This document shows, in pieces, positions 20,741 through 32,502 of a stretch of 64,000 nt of DNA. The notes under the pieces were generated by a model that was not told the origin of the DNA, searched no databases, and worked only from the letters and a program-made list of their open reading frames with translations. Origin of the DNA: Coix lacryma-jobi var. lacryma-jobi (taxonomy: Eukaryota; Streptophyta; Magnoliopsida; Poales; Poaceae). Every line of letters begins with the position of its first letter. Position 1 is the first letter of the stretch. A program made the position numbers and the translations under genes. Where the stretch lies: contig CM019827.1 of assembly GCA_009763385.1 (NCBI GenBank), forward strand, positions 90,008,314 to 90,072,313, given 5' to 3'.

Positions 20741-23323
20741 GTGGCAGAGTGCAATGACCTCCCGACGCTCCTTCTTTCTCTCTCGAGCTGAGAGCCCGAC
20801 GGTTGGGCCCCTGTAGATCATCAAGCAGTCACGCACCGGGGGGAAGTCGCCGTCCGCATCACCGTCGTCGCGTCGACTGTTGTCCTTGCCCTTAGGCGCG
20901 TCTTCCTTCTTGTCGCCGAGCTTGGAGTAGAAGCCCTTCATCATTCGGCAGTCCTTCAACTTGTGATTCGTGGGACCCTTGTGATAAGGGCAGGGGTCCT
21001 CTAGCATTTTGTCGAAGACAGCCCCGTCAGGGGGGCCTCGAGGCTTATTATGCTCGAGGGCGCCCACGAGCACTTCTTCATCTTCGTCGTCATCGGCGTC
21101 GCGCTTCGCCTTCTGACCTTTGCCTTTGTTCTTCTTCTTTTTATTGTTGTTGTTGCGGTTCTTGACGTTGTTGCCCTTGCTCGAGCCTTCCGGCGTGGCC
21201 ATCGCCTTGCCTTTGTCCGTGGAGCGGCCAAAGAAGGCCCCCACTGCCTCGTCGCTAGAGGCAAAGCTGGTGACATGATCCATCAGATCCTCGACCGTCC
21301 TGGGACGGTAGCGCCCTAGCTCGTGGACTAGCTCTTGGCATGTCGTGCCCGCGAGGAACGCTGAGATGACATCCTCATCAGGCACGTGGGGGAGCTCGAG
21401 GCGCTGCTTCGAGAATCGCCGAGCGAAGTCGCGGAGGGGCTCGTCCGCTGTCTGCCTGCAACGTCGTAGATCCCAGGGGTTGCCTGGGCGCATGCAAGTC
21501 CCCTTGAAATTCCCATCGAAGACCCTGACTAGGTCGGCCCAGTCGTGGATCTGATCCGGTGGGAGCCCCTCGAGCCACCGACGGGCGGTGTCCGAGAGGT
21601 AGAGTGGGAGCTGGCGTATGATCACACGGTCGTCGCTCTTCGCCCCGCCCAGTTGGTAGCCCAGGCGGAAGTCGGAGAGCCATAGCTTGGGCTCGACCTC
21701 CCCGTCATACTTCACGATGTTGGTCGGTGGTCGAAAGCGGCCGGGGAGGGTTGAGCTGCGGATGGCCCGGCTGAAGACCCTGGGGCCCGGGGGCTCGAGG
21801 GCTTGCCGGTCCTCATCACTGTCATAGCGCCCCCCTCGATGGGCACTATAGCCACGCTCCTCGGCCCCTTTGTCCTTGCGCCGGCGGTTCATGTTGTTGC
21901 GGGCGTCATTGGGGTCTCGAGGTGGCCGGTTGTCGACGATCCGCTCCTGGACTGGCCTGGCTCGAGAGGCGTCCGGCTGGTGGACGGACGTCTCACGCTC
22001 GTTGCGGGGCGTGTCTACTGGCTTCCCCGAGGCCGCTCCGCGCTGGCGCGAGGCTGAGCTCTCGGCCTGCTGCAGAGCGGCTGTCTCGAGGAGGTTCTTC
22101 ATTTCCCCGAGCATGCGCCTGGCGTCACGGTTGGAGATGGCGGGTAGATCGCGGAGCAGCTTCGCGGCCGCCACCATGTTCTGCCCGGCTCGCGGGAAGC
22201 GCACCTCGGGGCGTGCTGGTGCCCCATCCTCGAGGATCTGCCGATGGACATCTTGAGTGCGGCCACGAGCGCTGGCGCCTCGAGGCTGGGCTTGTTCCTG
22301 CACAAGAGTTTGCTCGAGCTACAGTAGGCGTTGTCGGTCCTCCTCAGCCTTGGTGATCGCCTCCCGCAGCTGCGTGAGCTGCGCCGCCCGGTCATCGTTG
22401 TGCTGAGGTCGTGCATCCGGTGCCGGGGGTTCATTCCTCCCCCGAACGTGTGGTCCGCCCGCCGCAGCCACGTCCTTGGGCTCTTCGAGGTTGAGCGCCG
22501 GCCTGGCGCCATCGTCGTCCTCGGCATCGCCCACGACCCCCTCGAGCTGGAAGCACTCCCTGGTGGGATCCCAGAGGTCAGGGTCGTGGTAGTCGTACTC
22601 GTCGGAGTCGGAGTTGTTGATGTCGCGCCGCCCTGACTCGTGCTGGGACTGCAGCTCGCGGTACCACTCTCCGATGGTGGCCCGCCGGGGTGGCTCGACG
22701 ACTCGTGAGAAGCCGCGGTCGACGTGCGCGGGGTAGACGATATCCAGGTCGGTGGTGGCTCGTAGGATCATGCCCGGACGTTCCTCCTGCTCTGCCGCCG
22801 CCCGGTCCTGACGGCGCTCGTCGAGGTGGTGGGCGTAGACAGCTGCGGAGTTGTTGAGGCCGAACGGGGGCCGCTGGCGTCGAGCGTGGCACACCCCGTG
22901 CGGGAGGAAGCCAGGTGGTGTCGACGGAGCACGGCTCGGGGGCCTCTGGCCAGGCTCCCGGTCCGTGCGCATGACGAACACGAACTCGCTGGGAGAGTGC
23001 GCGCGCGCCTTAGAAGTCTCCGGCCGCGCGCCGGGCAGGTTTCTCCTCGGGGACTCTGCGCCGGCCACGGGGAAGTGGGTGTACGCCGCGGGCACCGCCT
23101 GTGCCTGGCGACGATGGTGACGACGGCGCCGCTCACGAGGTGGCGACGCGTGGTGGTGCGGGTGACGCGCCACGCCCCCCGCGCAGGGTGGCGTTACACG
23201 CCCTCCACTTGAGCTCTTCGTGGAGAGCAGGGTCAGCTCGTTGCCGCTGCCGGTGGCCAGGAACTCGAGGCTCCCGAACCAGATGACGGCACCAGCAGAG
23301 AACGAAGGAGTGGAAGAAGCCAT
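20678..23323 (-). pseudogene. gag: gag of T with one in-frame amber codon
   Basis: Start chosen at ATG 23323 (MASSTPSF), shortly after the primer site. The N-terminal third is basic and disordered (RERRRRHHRR), then a D/E-rich part. A TAG at 22319-22321 interrupts an otherwise open frame of about 880 codons, most likely a decayed CAG. The retrotransposon Gag domain follows (VKYDGEVEPKLWLSDF ... RRWLEGLPPDQIHDWADLVR ... RDFARRFSKQR), then an N/K-rich linker and a zinc-knuckle-like CPYHKGPTNHKLKDC (about 20955-20995), the CxxH form seen in Tat Gag. The frame is lost at about 20735, before protease. Gag packages element RNA. Confidence 0.87.
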
Positions 23324-23361
23324 CCAGAAAACAAAGAGAAATCGACTCCGACACGCGAAGG

Positions 23362-23380
23362 CCCCTACCTGGCGCGCCAA
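23362..23380 (-). other. Primer binding site of T
   Basis: Minus strand reads TTGGCGCGCCAGGTAGGGG one base after the LTR end ACCGACA. This G+C-rich primer site is typical of grass Tat elements. Confidence 0.85.
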
Positions 23381-23381
23381 C

Positions 23382-24552
23382 TGTCGGTGTTTCGACCCCG
23401 AGGGTATGACACCAACTAGTAATATGATCGCGTGCTCCCTTCCTGGATGGTGATGCAAGATGACACAAGGGTTTATCCTGGTTTGGGCAAAGAAGGCCCT
23501 ACGTCCAGCGGGGGGAGGAGGTTCTTGTATTACTTGCACCTAAGTGCTTGTACAGGGGCAATACAAGCTCAATGAGCGTGGACGAGAGTCTGGACTCATG
23601 TGTGTGTGTCGTGTGGACTCTTTGCGTGAAGGGCCCTGGTGTCCTCTTTTATAGAACAAGAGGAGGCCAGGGTTACGAAGGAGTGACATGTACAACGCCC
23701 AATACGGCGAAGGGTTGGAATTCTGTCTTGTCGAGGTCACTGGAGCCGGCGTGGGGGTTGCTGTTGAGGCGTCCTTGAAGCGTGGCTTCCATCCCGGGCG
23801 CGGACTTGATGGCGTGGCGACGTGGAGACCGTGCAGCGCCCATTCCGGCAAGTACAGGACGTGGCAGGGTCCCTCCGGGTCTTGGGGTACCTGTCCTCCA
23901 ATAGCATGAAAGCAGTCAGGGCTCGAGGGGCGCAGGGTCGGCCTCAAGGTGGTGCCTACGGGGGGCTCGAGCCCCTGCAGGTATGGGCAAGTCCCGGAAA
24001 ACCCGGCCGTACAGCGGGCATCCAGGTCTCGAGATGTGGATCGAGTGTGCTACAGTGCAGGGTATGGCCTAACAGTGCTGTACTTGTGCCTTTTTGCCCA
24101 TGCTTGTGGTGAAAATGAGGTTTGACTCTGGCCCCGGTTCACTGTGGCATACGTCGTGTACCAGAGGATGTGACCGGAGTAAATGGACGCATTAAATGCG
24201 CAGTATGGGGCTGGTTTCCGATGTCTGGCGCTGCTCGAGGGAGGTATGATGTGTCTCGAGGGATAGGTTACCGTATTAGAGAGGCTCGAGGTCCCCTCGT
24301 GGGGTCTCGAGGAACGGTGTACGGCTGTAGTGGGCTCAAGGCCTATGTGTCGGGACTCGAGAGGTAGGCTACCATGAGGCGGTCGGTAGGCTTTGGCGGG
24401 CCCGGGCTTCCTGGAGGTGGGCCGGCGTTGTAGGCCTCGAGGGGTTGGTTTTTTAGAGGGTTAGACTAGTTAGGTCTCTTATTAATTGGTGCTCTAGGTT
24501 TAACTTATTTGTTTTGCGTTGATTGGGGGTACCCCTTTGTGGTCCCCCGACA
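23382..24552 (-). repeat. 5' LTR of T
   Basis: 1171 bases bounded by TGTCGG and CCGACA inverted ends. Internal end set by the primer site; outer end by resumption of Athila-like LTR sequence at 24553. Rich in CTCGAG. A near-palindrome CGCATTAAATGCG near 24189 resembles one upstream of the antisense gene. Confidence 0.9.
23647..23653 (-). promoter_or_regulatory. TATA box in the T 5' LTR
   Basis: CTATAAAAGAGG on the minus strand, about 270 bases before the LTR 3' end; a suitable position for gag-pol transcription. Confidence 0.65.
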
Positions 24553-26122
24553 CCTCCAAACCGCCTTGGACAACCACCTGGAGGCCATAGGATCAATGAC
24601 GGTGAATCCAACGGCCAGGGGACTGGTAGCCGGCAGTAGGGGTGGCGCCCGCCACCTGACCTAACCCTAGGTCGGTTGGCTACCCCCTATAAGTACCCCC
24701 CTCACTCCTCAAGACTATAAATACCCCCCTGGAGGTACCATTCCATACACAATATCTAGTACCATCCCAGCGATATCCCAGAGAAACCAACACACAAGCA
24801 AGAGAAGCAAGTGAGAGTTAGGTTAGAAGCTTAGAGAGCTTAGGCAAGTAGGTAGCTAGTAGAGCAAGACATCTTTGCTCTCGCAGAAGCGCTGCTCATG
24901 GCTTCGCTCAAGAGTAGAGGCGTGCGAGTGATCGGTCCTGGAGCTGGGAAGAGTCTTCCTTCATCTCCAGTTCAAGTTTTGCTCTTGTTACTCAAGCACT
25001 TTACTATATTCTATTTCATCATTTCAAGTATTACTTTATTCTACTTATCAATATTGAGTAGTATACTTGATTGATTGCTTGAGTGCCTAGCTATCCTACA
25101 GTTCAATTCACTTAGCCATAGTAGTTAATCTCTAGTGAGCTCAGTGTTTGATCTTTGCCAATAGGTTGCTCAGTTAGTTTAGTGTTTATCTTATTAAGTC
25201 AAGTATTTGCTCTGATGTCCGCAAGGGTGTCTCTATTCAAAGCTAGGGTAGAAATAGTTAGAATATAGTTAAGCGTGGTGCTTAGTTATAGACTTACCTT
25301 CAGATATGGCTGGACTCCCGGATAGCTGTGGTAGCAAGCAGGTGGTGACAGCCCTGTGCGCCTTGAATTCCACCACGTAGTTGGCCCAGTTTAATAGTAA
25401 GGCTCGTTGTGCTAGCGTTCAACCTAAGACAGTGGTAAAGGCTAGTACGCCTCGGTACTTGATAAGATAGGAATAAAACTTTACTTAACTTTGTTGCTTA
25501 ATTGACATTTGCCTATCTTGCTTCGTAGTTATCTTGCTTTGTGGTTATCTATGAGTAGTTAATAGTTACTAGTTAGTTATCATTAGTTATCCTTAGTTAT
25601 CCCATTCTATCTATCTATCTAGTTATCCACCTTACCTTAGCCATCCATTTCATCCTTACCTATCCACCCATATATTCTTTCTAGCCTTTCTTCTCCTTTC
25701 TTCTCCCCTTTTCCTTTTTCTTATTTCTTCGACTCTCATCCCCTCCTTGACTCGACTCATACACCAATCTAGCCTTCCCTTGGGATCAAATAAATCGACA
25801 CCTGGTACTCCCAAGCGAAGTGCTACTACGATAGTTCTGTGCGCTTGCAGAATCTCCTCTTGGTAGATTGCAATCTCTCTAGCTAGCTCCTACTAGTGTC
25901 GGGATTAACAACCCCACTTGACATTAGTAGATAGCTGCTTTAGCTTCATTCCTTTAGGTATAGTGACCGAACTTGCTACAAGCACTTCTGACCCCGTTGC
26001 CTGGAATAGATTCCATAGTCTACTCCTAGTAACGACGTTAGTTAGTGTCAACAAGCATTTCTGGGCCGTTACCGGGGATAGTTGCCTAGCTCTATCTTTA
26101 GTGAAGCTAAGATCTACCAACA
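24553..26122 (+). repeat. 5' LTR of AT, left end cut off by T
   Basis: Matches 54810-56380 of the 3' LTR nearly base for base in length (1570 versus 1571). The missing first 414 or so bases should lie left of T, outside the window. It ends CTACCAACA, eight bases before the primer site. Confidence 0.9.
24716..24723 (+). promoter_or_regulatory. TATA box of the AT LTR
   Basis: TATAAATA in CTCAAGACTATAAATACCCCCC; a second weaker CTATAAGTA lies about 27 bases upstream. Both recur in the 3' LTR (main box at 54974-54981). Confidence 0.65.
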
Positions 26123-26150
26123 AGCATTTCTGGCACCGTTGCCGGGGAAG
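25987..26150 (+). repeat. Three tandem primer-site-like repeats spanning the AT LTR end
   Basis: CAAGCAYTTCTG followed by a degenerate CCGTTGCCGGGGA occurs near 25987, 26053 and 26121, period about 70 bases. The third is the real primer site just outside the LTR. The first two lie inside the LTR and are also in the 3' LTR (about 56238-56340), which stops exactly before the third. Confidence 0.75.
26131..26148 (+). other. Primer binding site of AT
   Basis: TGGCACCGTTGCCGGGGA, one base off the tRNA-Asp-type primer site usual in Athila elements. Confidence 0.85.
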
Positions 26151-26310
26151 GCAATCGGTGTATCGGTTGAGTCCGTGTCGAATTTATCTTCGTCTAAGCT
26201 CCCGCTTAGCGAATCCCATCTTACCCCCATTCTTTCTTTCCTTAACTCTTCTTGTCTTTTACCTTCATCTTCTTCAACTTCTTTCTTTCTTATCTCGTTC
26301 TATCTTCACG

Positions 26311-27379
26311 ATGGCCAACAAGACCATTCGTGAGTTTTCTGCTCCTTCTGCCGCTAATGTAGCCATAGGACCAGACGTGATCGATGCCAACCTCAATTTT
26401 GAGTTGAAACCGGCTCTGATCACGATGCTCCAAGCTAGCCCGTTCTGTGGCAAAGCTCATGAGGATGCCAATGCTCACCTCCAACAATTTTTGGAGATTT
26501 GCAGCACCTTCACCATTAAGGGGATAACCCAAGAAGCCATCTGTCTTCGTCTCTTTCCTTTCTCTTTGCTAGGAAGAGAGAAGCAATGGTTCTATACCGA
26601 TCGCAACGCTGTAGACACATGGGACAAGTGTTCCAATGCTTTTCTGGCCAATTTCTTTCCGATGGGCAGGACGAATGCTCTTCGCAACAAAATCTCCAGC
26701 TTTACGCAACAAGCCGAGGAATCTATTCCCGAGGCTTGGGAGAGGTTGCAAGAGTATGTCGCTGCTTGTCCGCACCATGGTATGGAGGACTGGCTATTGA
26801 TCCAGAACTTCTACCAACAAGAGAGTGTCCAATCTCTAGAATCCTACATGACCTGTGAAGTCTGTGGAGAAACCGAACATTCTGGGAGCCACTGCCCCGA
26901 GCTACATGAAGATTTGAACTTCATCAACAACAACAACAGTTTCCGTCAACAGAATCAATGGTGGAATCAGCCTGCAAACTCTCAAGGTAACAATTCATTC
27001 CCCCGCTCTAATTTTCAGAATTCTGATAGTCTCTCATTCTTGAAAAATTTAGTTTACTCACAAGGTAGAACTACTGATTTCTTGAATAAGAAATTAATGT
27101 CGAATGATAAAACCCTTGAGAATATAAATGCTAAATTGGAAGATTTCTCATCTGCTCTGAAAAATCAATTAAGTTTTAATAAGAGGTTAGAAACCCAATT
27201 AGCTCAACTTGCTGATATCATACCATCTTTTGAACCTGGCAAAATTCCTGCTAAACCAAACATGGAAACTGCAAATATGGTTGAAATAAAATATTTTAAG
27301 TATTATGAAGATCAAACCATGACTGTTAAAAAGGTTGATCCTGGTAGTCCCATAATTAGATGCTCAATCTTTGGTGAAG
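26311..27379 (+). pseudogene. gag: gag of AT, cut by insertion of N
   Basis: Athila-type Gag beginning MANKTIREFSAPSA. Signature parts: NFELKPALITMLQ, FCGKAHEDANAHLQQFLEIC, LRLFPFSLLGREKQWFY, NAFLANFFP and an EESIPEAWERLQEYVAACPHHGM segment (retrotransposon Gag domain). A zinc knuckle CEVCGETEHSGSHC follows near residue 185, then an N/Q-rich linker and a coiled segment. The frame is open from ATG 26311 to the insertion of N at 27380; its continuation is the protease fragment from 52105. The open frame upstream (from 25918) is LTR and leader, not gag. Confidence 0.88.
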
Positions 27380-30300
27380 TGTGGCAGAACCTCCCGGTAA
27401 TGTGGCCCACCCGCACACGTCATCATTATAAGGAGCCCAATGACAGTGCAAATGAAACACATTACTGGAAAGATCTATCGGGTGTCCCTGAGAGAACGTC
27501 GAATCATCCACGAACCACAGGATCATCATCATGAAGGTTGGAATAATTACAACATTACAACATTGGTTATCAAATACCATCGGAGTGCGGAAGCAAGATA
27601 GATAATCTTTACAAACATGAATAAGTTACTTTTTACATAACATAACTTGTATTGCGGAAGCAGAATAATATTACAGAACCACACTTAGGTGGAGCACCTA
27701 AGTTGGAGAAGAAGAACAATCAGATCACGTCAAGCCCACTGACATGATAATGATCAACATTACCTATTAGAAACCTGCAACAGGGGATTAACAAACCCTG
27801 AGTACGGTCGGTGCTCAGCAAGACTTATCCGTCAACAGAAAAGACTTCAAGGTCATGCTGGTTTGGGTAGGCTCAACAGTACTTTTCATTTGCATAAAAG
27901 CTTACTAAAGTAACCCTAAATCCAAATTTTACTTAATCACTTAAGTACATGGTAAGAATTGAAAGTGAACACTAGTGAAAGGTCATTATCATTCTTTCTT
28001 AAACCAGTTCCGTTTTTATTCTACGGTGCGGGTCGGAAGATTGAGTCTCCTTAACCGAGGAGCACGACGATTCGAACCAATTCAACCAGATCTGGGAGTT
28101 TTCCACGATCATACGATATATGTAGACCCTGGATCACACATATACCAACCCCAGCCTCGGATCCTCCAAACAAGACCGGGTCCGCGCAACCCGAGAGTAC
28201 TTGTACACCTCCAATCCGGGACTTTAACCCACGAGGGTAGCTAGTACTCCCGCCATCTCTCCACTCCCGATGCGCGATTAGCCGTTCTCATTTAAGAACC
28301 ACCAAGGTAGGGCTTACCGTAGCATATGATCGGTACTTCATAGTTTCTCAATCTAGCAGGCCAACAACGGTTAATCCTATTTCGACACATCCGAGTCACC
28401 CTACACCAACCCAAGGTTCGATGCATGTGCCCGTCTGGTCTTAACCGTCATTCTTTCTCATTATCATTCCAAAACAATAAGTATCGAAAACATTTATCAA
28501 AAGCTTCATAAAGCAAGGCTAAGCATTTCTATCATTTGCATAAAGCAGGTATCAAGGACTGATATATCGATAACAAGGTTGATCATGCATCATCAGGTTT
28601 AAAGCATTTATTTGATAAACATCTAATGCATCAGGTTATCGAAAGTAAGTGTAATTGGAAATCCAAGGAAATGGTTAAATGAACCGGGGCTTGCCTTTGT
28701 TGCAGGGAAGATAGGATCCAAGAATGATCCCCAAAGGTTAGTTCCTTCATCTATAAGTTAAGTCTTCTCGATGAAGCTTGTCCAACAAGAATCTCCTTCC
28801 GAGGCTTGTTCGACAAGGGTGATTACCAAAGCTTGATCAACACGACTCCAACACTCTCGGATACTACACGTACATAAATGATGTATGCTTAGTATTATGC
28901 CGTGTGATGTATGCTAAGGTGCAGGAACACTACGGTTGCAAACCTACAAAACCAAGATAAGGAAGCTAAACACAAGATAAGGAAGGTCGAGTACAACTTT
29001 CCTTCGCGGTAAAGTTGCAAACCTACAAAACCAACTTGCAACTTACCACTACGGTTTCTAGCTTAACAAACAACTATCACCAAACACCTTTAGGTGGGTA
29101 AACTAAGAAGACTAAGGTTTATTAAAACATCACTCAAGTCATAGGAGCACAAGATGAGAGGTGTCCCATGGTCTTCAAACAATAACCAAAAGTCACACAA
29201 GATGCAAACTTAAACTTAATGGTTTATTAACCATAACCAGAGCTACCTTCATCCAAAAGGGGTGATCCTAGACAATTTGAAAAGCTTATCAAATTGCCTA
29301 CAAACTTCCTAATGTCATCTAGGGTTGGTTCTATAGGCAACTAGGTCAACTAACATGAATAAACAATTCTGTCCAAACTAGGACAGATTTGCTGATCCAA
29401 CTTCCAACAACCATAACTGGAGCTATGGGTCACCAAAAAGGGTGATTCTTAACAATCTAGAAAGCTTATGAAAAACTCTAAAACTTTCCTATTATACTCA
29501 GCAGGTGATTCCCAAGTTAAAATGCTGCAACTGCTCATCTTCACAGATCTGTCCAAAAGGTAGGGCAGATCTGTTCTACTGACTTAGAAAAACTATATCT
29601 CCTAATCTAGCAGGCCTAAAATCTTGAAATTTTTGGACAAGCTAGATACACAAGTTAACTACAACTTCTGTATACAACTTGTCTACAGAAAACATAAACT
29701 TAATCATGAAAACAGTCCATTAAAGAGGACTGGTCCGGCAACTATACTAACAAAATGCATTAAAACTTAAAGACATTATTTAATCTATAACAAGCCAGTC
29801 ATGATCAACTAAAAACATGAAACATAACCATCAAACAACAGATTACTGAAGATACAAGATTAGTTATAACTTCTTATAAACACTTAATTACCTAATTATT
29901 CGCATAAAACTCAATTAACCATTTCTTTATAAATTAAACATAGGAGAAGGACTTACATTTAACTTTGTCAAATTGAGCCCCAACTTTTAGAGATGATAAA
30001 TTATATAAAATAACAGTGGTAAAACAAATATCACAATTTTTGAACAAACATATAAACCTGCAGAATTAAATCAAACTATCACACTTAAATAATTAAATAA
30101 GGCATAGAAATAAGAATAAAATCTATTTTCTCCAATCAGAGCTCAAAATTTTTGTGAAGATACATTTTCAGCTCAAAACAGTGGCAAAAATAGTTTCATG
30201 ATTTTTGGACATTTAAATAAGCCTACAAAAATCATCAAAGATCATTTATTAATTAAAAGACCTATTTAAATCAGTTTCAAAATTTGTTCAAAACTCAAGT

Positions 30301-32464
30301 TTCATATTTTTATTAAATACTAGACATCTTGGGAAAGCTACAGAAAAATTTTCACAAATTTTGGAGCTTCCTAGAAAAACATATCGAAAAGACAAGAACC
30401 AAACACTATTTCTCTATTTCAGAAAAAGAAAAGCTCTTTGAAACCCTACTGGACCCGGCTCAAATCGGCCCACGGCCACTGACGACTGGGCCCAGGTCAA
30501 CCCCTCTTCTCCCTCACGCCGTGACCGGCCATGACCACGCCCTGGCCACGTTGACCGGCCGTCGCTCTCACCCCCAGCGAGCTCACCGGCGCCGGAAAGG
30601 GCACCGAGCTCCCCTCCTTGACACTGCGCACCAAACCCACCCCTCACTAGGACCGGAACAGACATGGCTATGCGCTATCAACGACCATGGCGGCTCGACC
30701 ATGGCGAACACGACGGTGACTCGGCGTTCTGGCCTATAGGACTCAGTAGCGACCAAAGCTGAGGTAGCACTACACTACATCTCACTCCTCGACCCCGATG
30801 CGCACCAGAACTTAATCAGAGACGACTCGGAACGAGAAGGTCCCGGGCGGCGGCCATGGCGGCGCTTGCGCCGATGGCCAGCCACGCGAACCGACCAAGA
30901 TGACCCGGTAGAGACCAACCTAGGGAGCGCAACACTCCTAGGGGCTCACTGTAACCACGATGCGCGCGCTAGCTTGACCAGAGGAGCACCCGACCAAGGA
31001 TGTCCATGGCGGCGACAAAAACAGAGCTTGCGCCCATGGCAAGCTCCATGGACCGGCCTAGGCAACACGGTAGAGATCAAAACGATGAGCCGATCATGAT
31101 CAGCAAAGGAAAGCAATCCTAGTGGACTTAACAGCCCGACCGGAAAGACCTCGAGCTACCCTGGCCACGGCGGAGGCGTTCGCGGCGGCAGGCTACCGGC
31201 AGGGAAGAAGATGACCGTGGCGACGACGGTTGCCAGCTCTAGGGCTCGGGTTAGCTAGCTCAGGAGAAGCAAGGGATTCATACGGAGTTATTTGCGAGCT
31301 GGAGGGTACAGGGACGCAGCGACGGCGGCGATCGAGCTCGCCGGAGCTTGACCAAGAAGCAGAGGAAAGGAGTGAGGAGGTGGCGGACGCGGACGACGGG
31401 AGAACAAGAGACTCCTCAGAGCTCGCCAGCGCTTGGTGAAGCAAGCAGGCTGCTAGCTGCGTGGTCAGACACGCGGAGCGGCGCGGAGGCGGCCAGGCCA
31501 CGGCGGCAGAGATGCGGCGGCCATGCCCTGCCCTGACCAGATACAACCCCCTCCTGTTGCTACAGGAACAGATCTTCCCCCTTTCTAAAATCTCCAGATT
31601 TTTGTACTGCATGACAAAAACTCCTAAAACAAAAGTTGCTCCAAATTTTGTGTTCTACAAGTTTGCTTTAAGAACCAAAGTCAAATTCTGCCTGGATTTT
31701 GAAATAGAGTTCAAATTCAAATTTGGACCAAACTGAATTTCAAAATTACTTGAATTTTCTGAACAACTTCAAATTTCACCAATATAAAAGTTGTTCCTTA
31801 TAAAATTATCTACAACTTTTTTTTTGGTCATATATCCAAATTGTGCTTAATTTTGAAACTACACAAAAGGGGATAAAACTGATTTTGGAAATTAAGTTTC
31901 AATTTGAAACCAAATTAAACTTGTTTTCCAAATTACTTAGATTTTCTTTAAGAACAGGAAAATCCACCTTAATAAAAGTTGTTTCTTTTAATCCTCTCTA
32001 CAACTTTGATTAAAGGACCAAAGCCTAATTCTTTTTAGTTTTTGAAATCTAGTTTAGAGGTCAAATTTAGGGTTTGAAAGATTCCAAATTTATTCAAAAT
32101 TTTGTACAGAAACTTTGAAAACTTTGAATACCAAAGTTGTTCCTCTCAACAAGAGATACAACTTTGCCCTTGAAATAACTTTGAAACTTGACATACTTTT
32201 TGACTTATAGAAAAGGGAATAAAAAGAAGCATAGAAAATTTAGGTTTTCTACTTATCATTTTATGTGACACGTAACTACACTCTCATGCAACATACAAAA
32301 CTATGTAAATCACCCAAGATCATGCAACACTTATATTAAAACATGTGAAGAATCACAACTATGCTTAAAACATGAAATGCTTTTATGCCCTGATGCCAGA
32401 TGATTATGCATACTAAACAACTTAATTAAAATTTTAATTATCGCTTAACACCAGGGGTGTTACA
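27380..32464 (-). repeat. Left (3') LTR of N
   Basis: 5085 bases. Composition is uneven: A/T-rich ends and a G+C-rich block at about 30440-31560. Open stretches in that block (for example 30329-30739 and 31193-31612) have no recognisable domain and change between the two LTRs, so they are not called as genes. Confidence 0.88.
31632..32165 (-). repeat. AAAGTTGT/ACAACTTT inverted-repeat series in the N LTR
   Basis: Hairpin-capable units at 31787-31819, 31975-32007 and 32133-32165, with a weaker one at 31632-31665. Each is AAAGTTGT, 16-18 bases, ACAACTTT. The right LTR has the same series near 51285-51811, and chromovirus K has two per LTR. Confidence 0.7.
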
Positions 32465-32502
32465 GCCCTTCCCCCCTTAAAGAAATCTCGTCCCGAGATT
32501 TA
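32465..32502 (-). other. Polypurine tract and adjoining hairpin of N
   Basis: On the minus strand a perfect inverted repeat AAATCTCG / CGAGATTT with a three-base loop is followed by TTAAGGGGGGAAGGG directly before the LTR start TGTAACACC. Confidence 0.8.

Larger units (their letters stand above)
1..24552 (-). mobile_element. Tat-clade Ty3/gypsy LTR retrotransposon T (3' LTR off the left edge)
   Basis: Order on the minus strand: 5' LTR (23382-24552), primer binding site, gag, protease, RT, RNase H, second RNase H, integrase, then an oppositely transcribed extra gene (254-4801). RT before integrase makes it Ty3/gypsy. The second RNase H and the antisense extra gene are known Tat-clade traits. 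The element sits in the 5' LTR of Athila-like element AT: AT sequence resumes at 24553 with CCTCC, the expected right TSD copy. Copia C1 and a duplication derived from it interrupt T at 7379-18783. Several in-frame stops and frameshifts make this copy non-functional. The TCGAG word is unusually frequent throughout. Confidence 0.9.

Noticed and set aside
30329..31736. G+C-rich open frames in the N LTR, possible captured gene fragment
   Set aside because: Frames are not kept in the second LTR copy (50040-51280) and show no recognisable domain.
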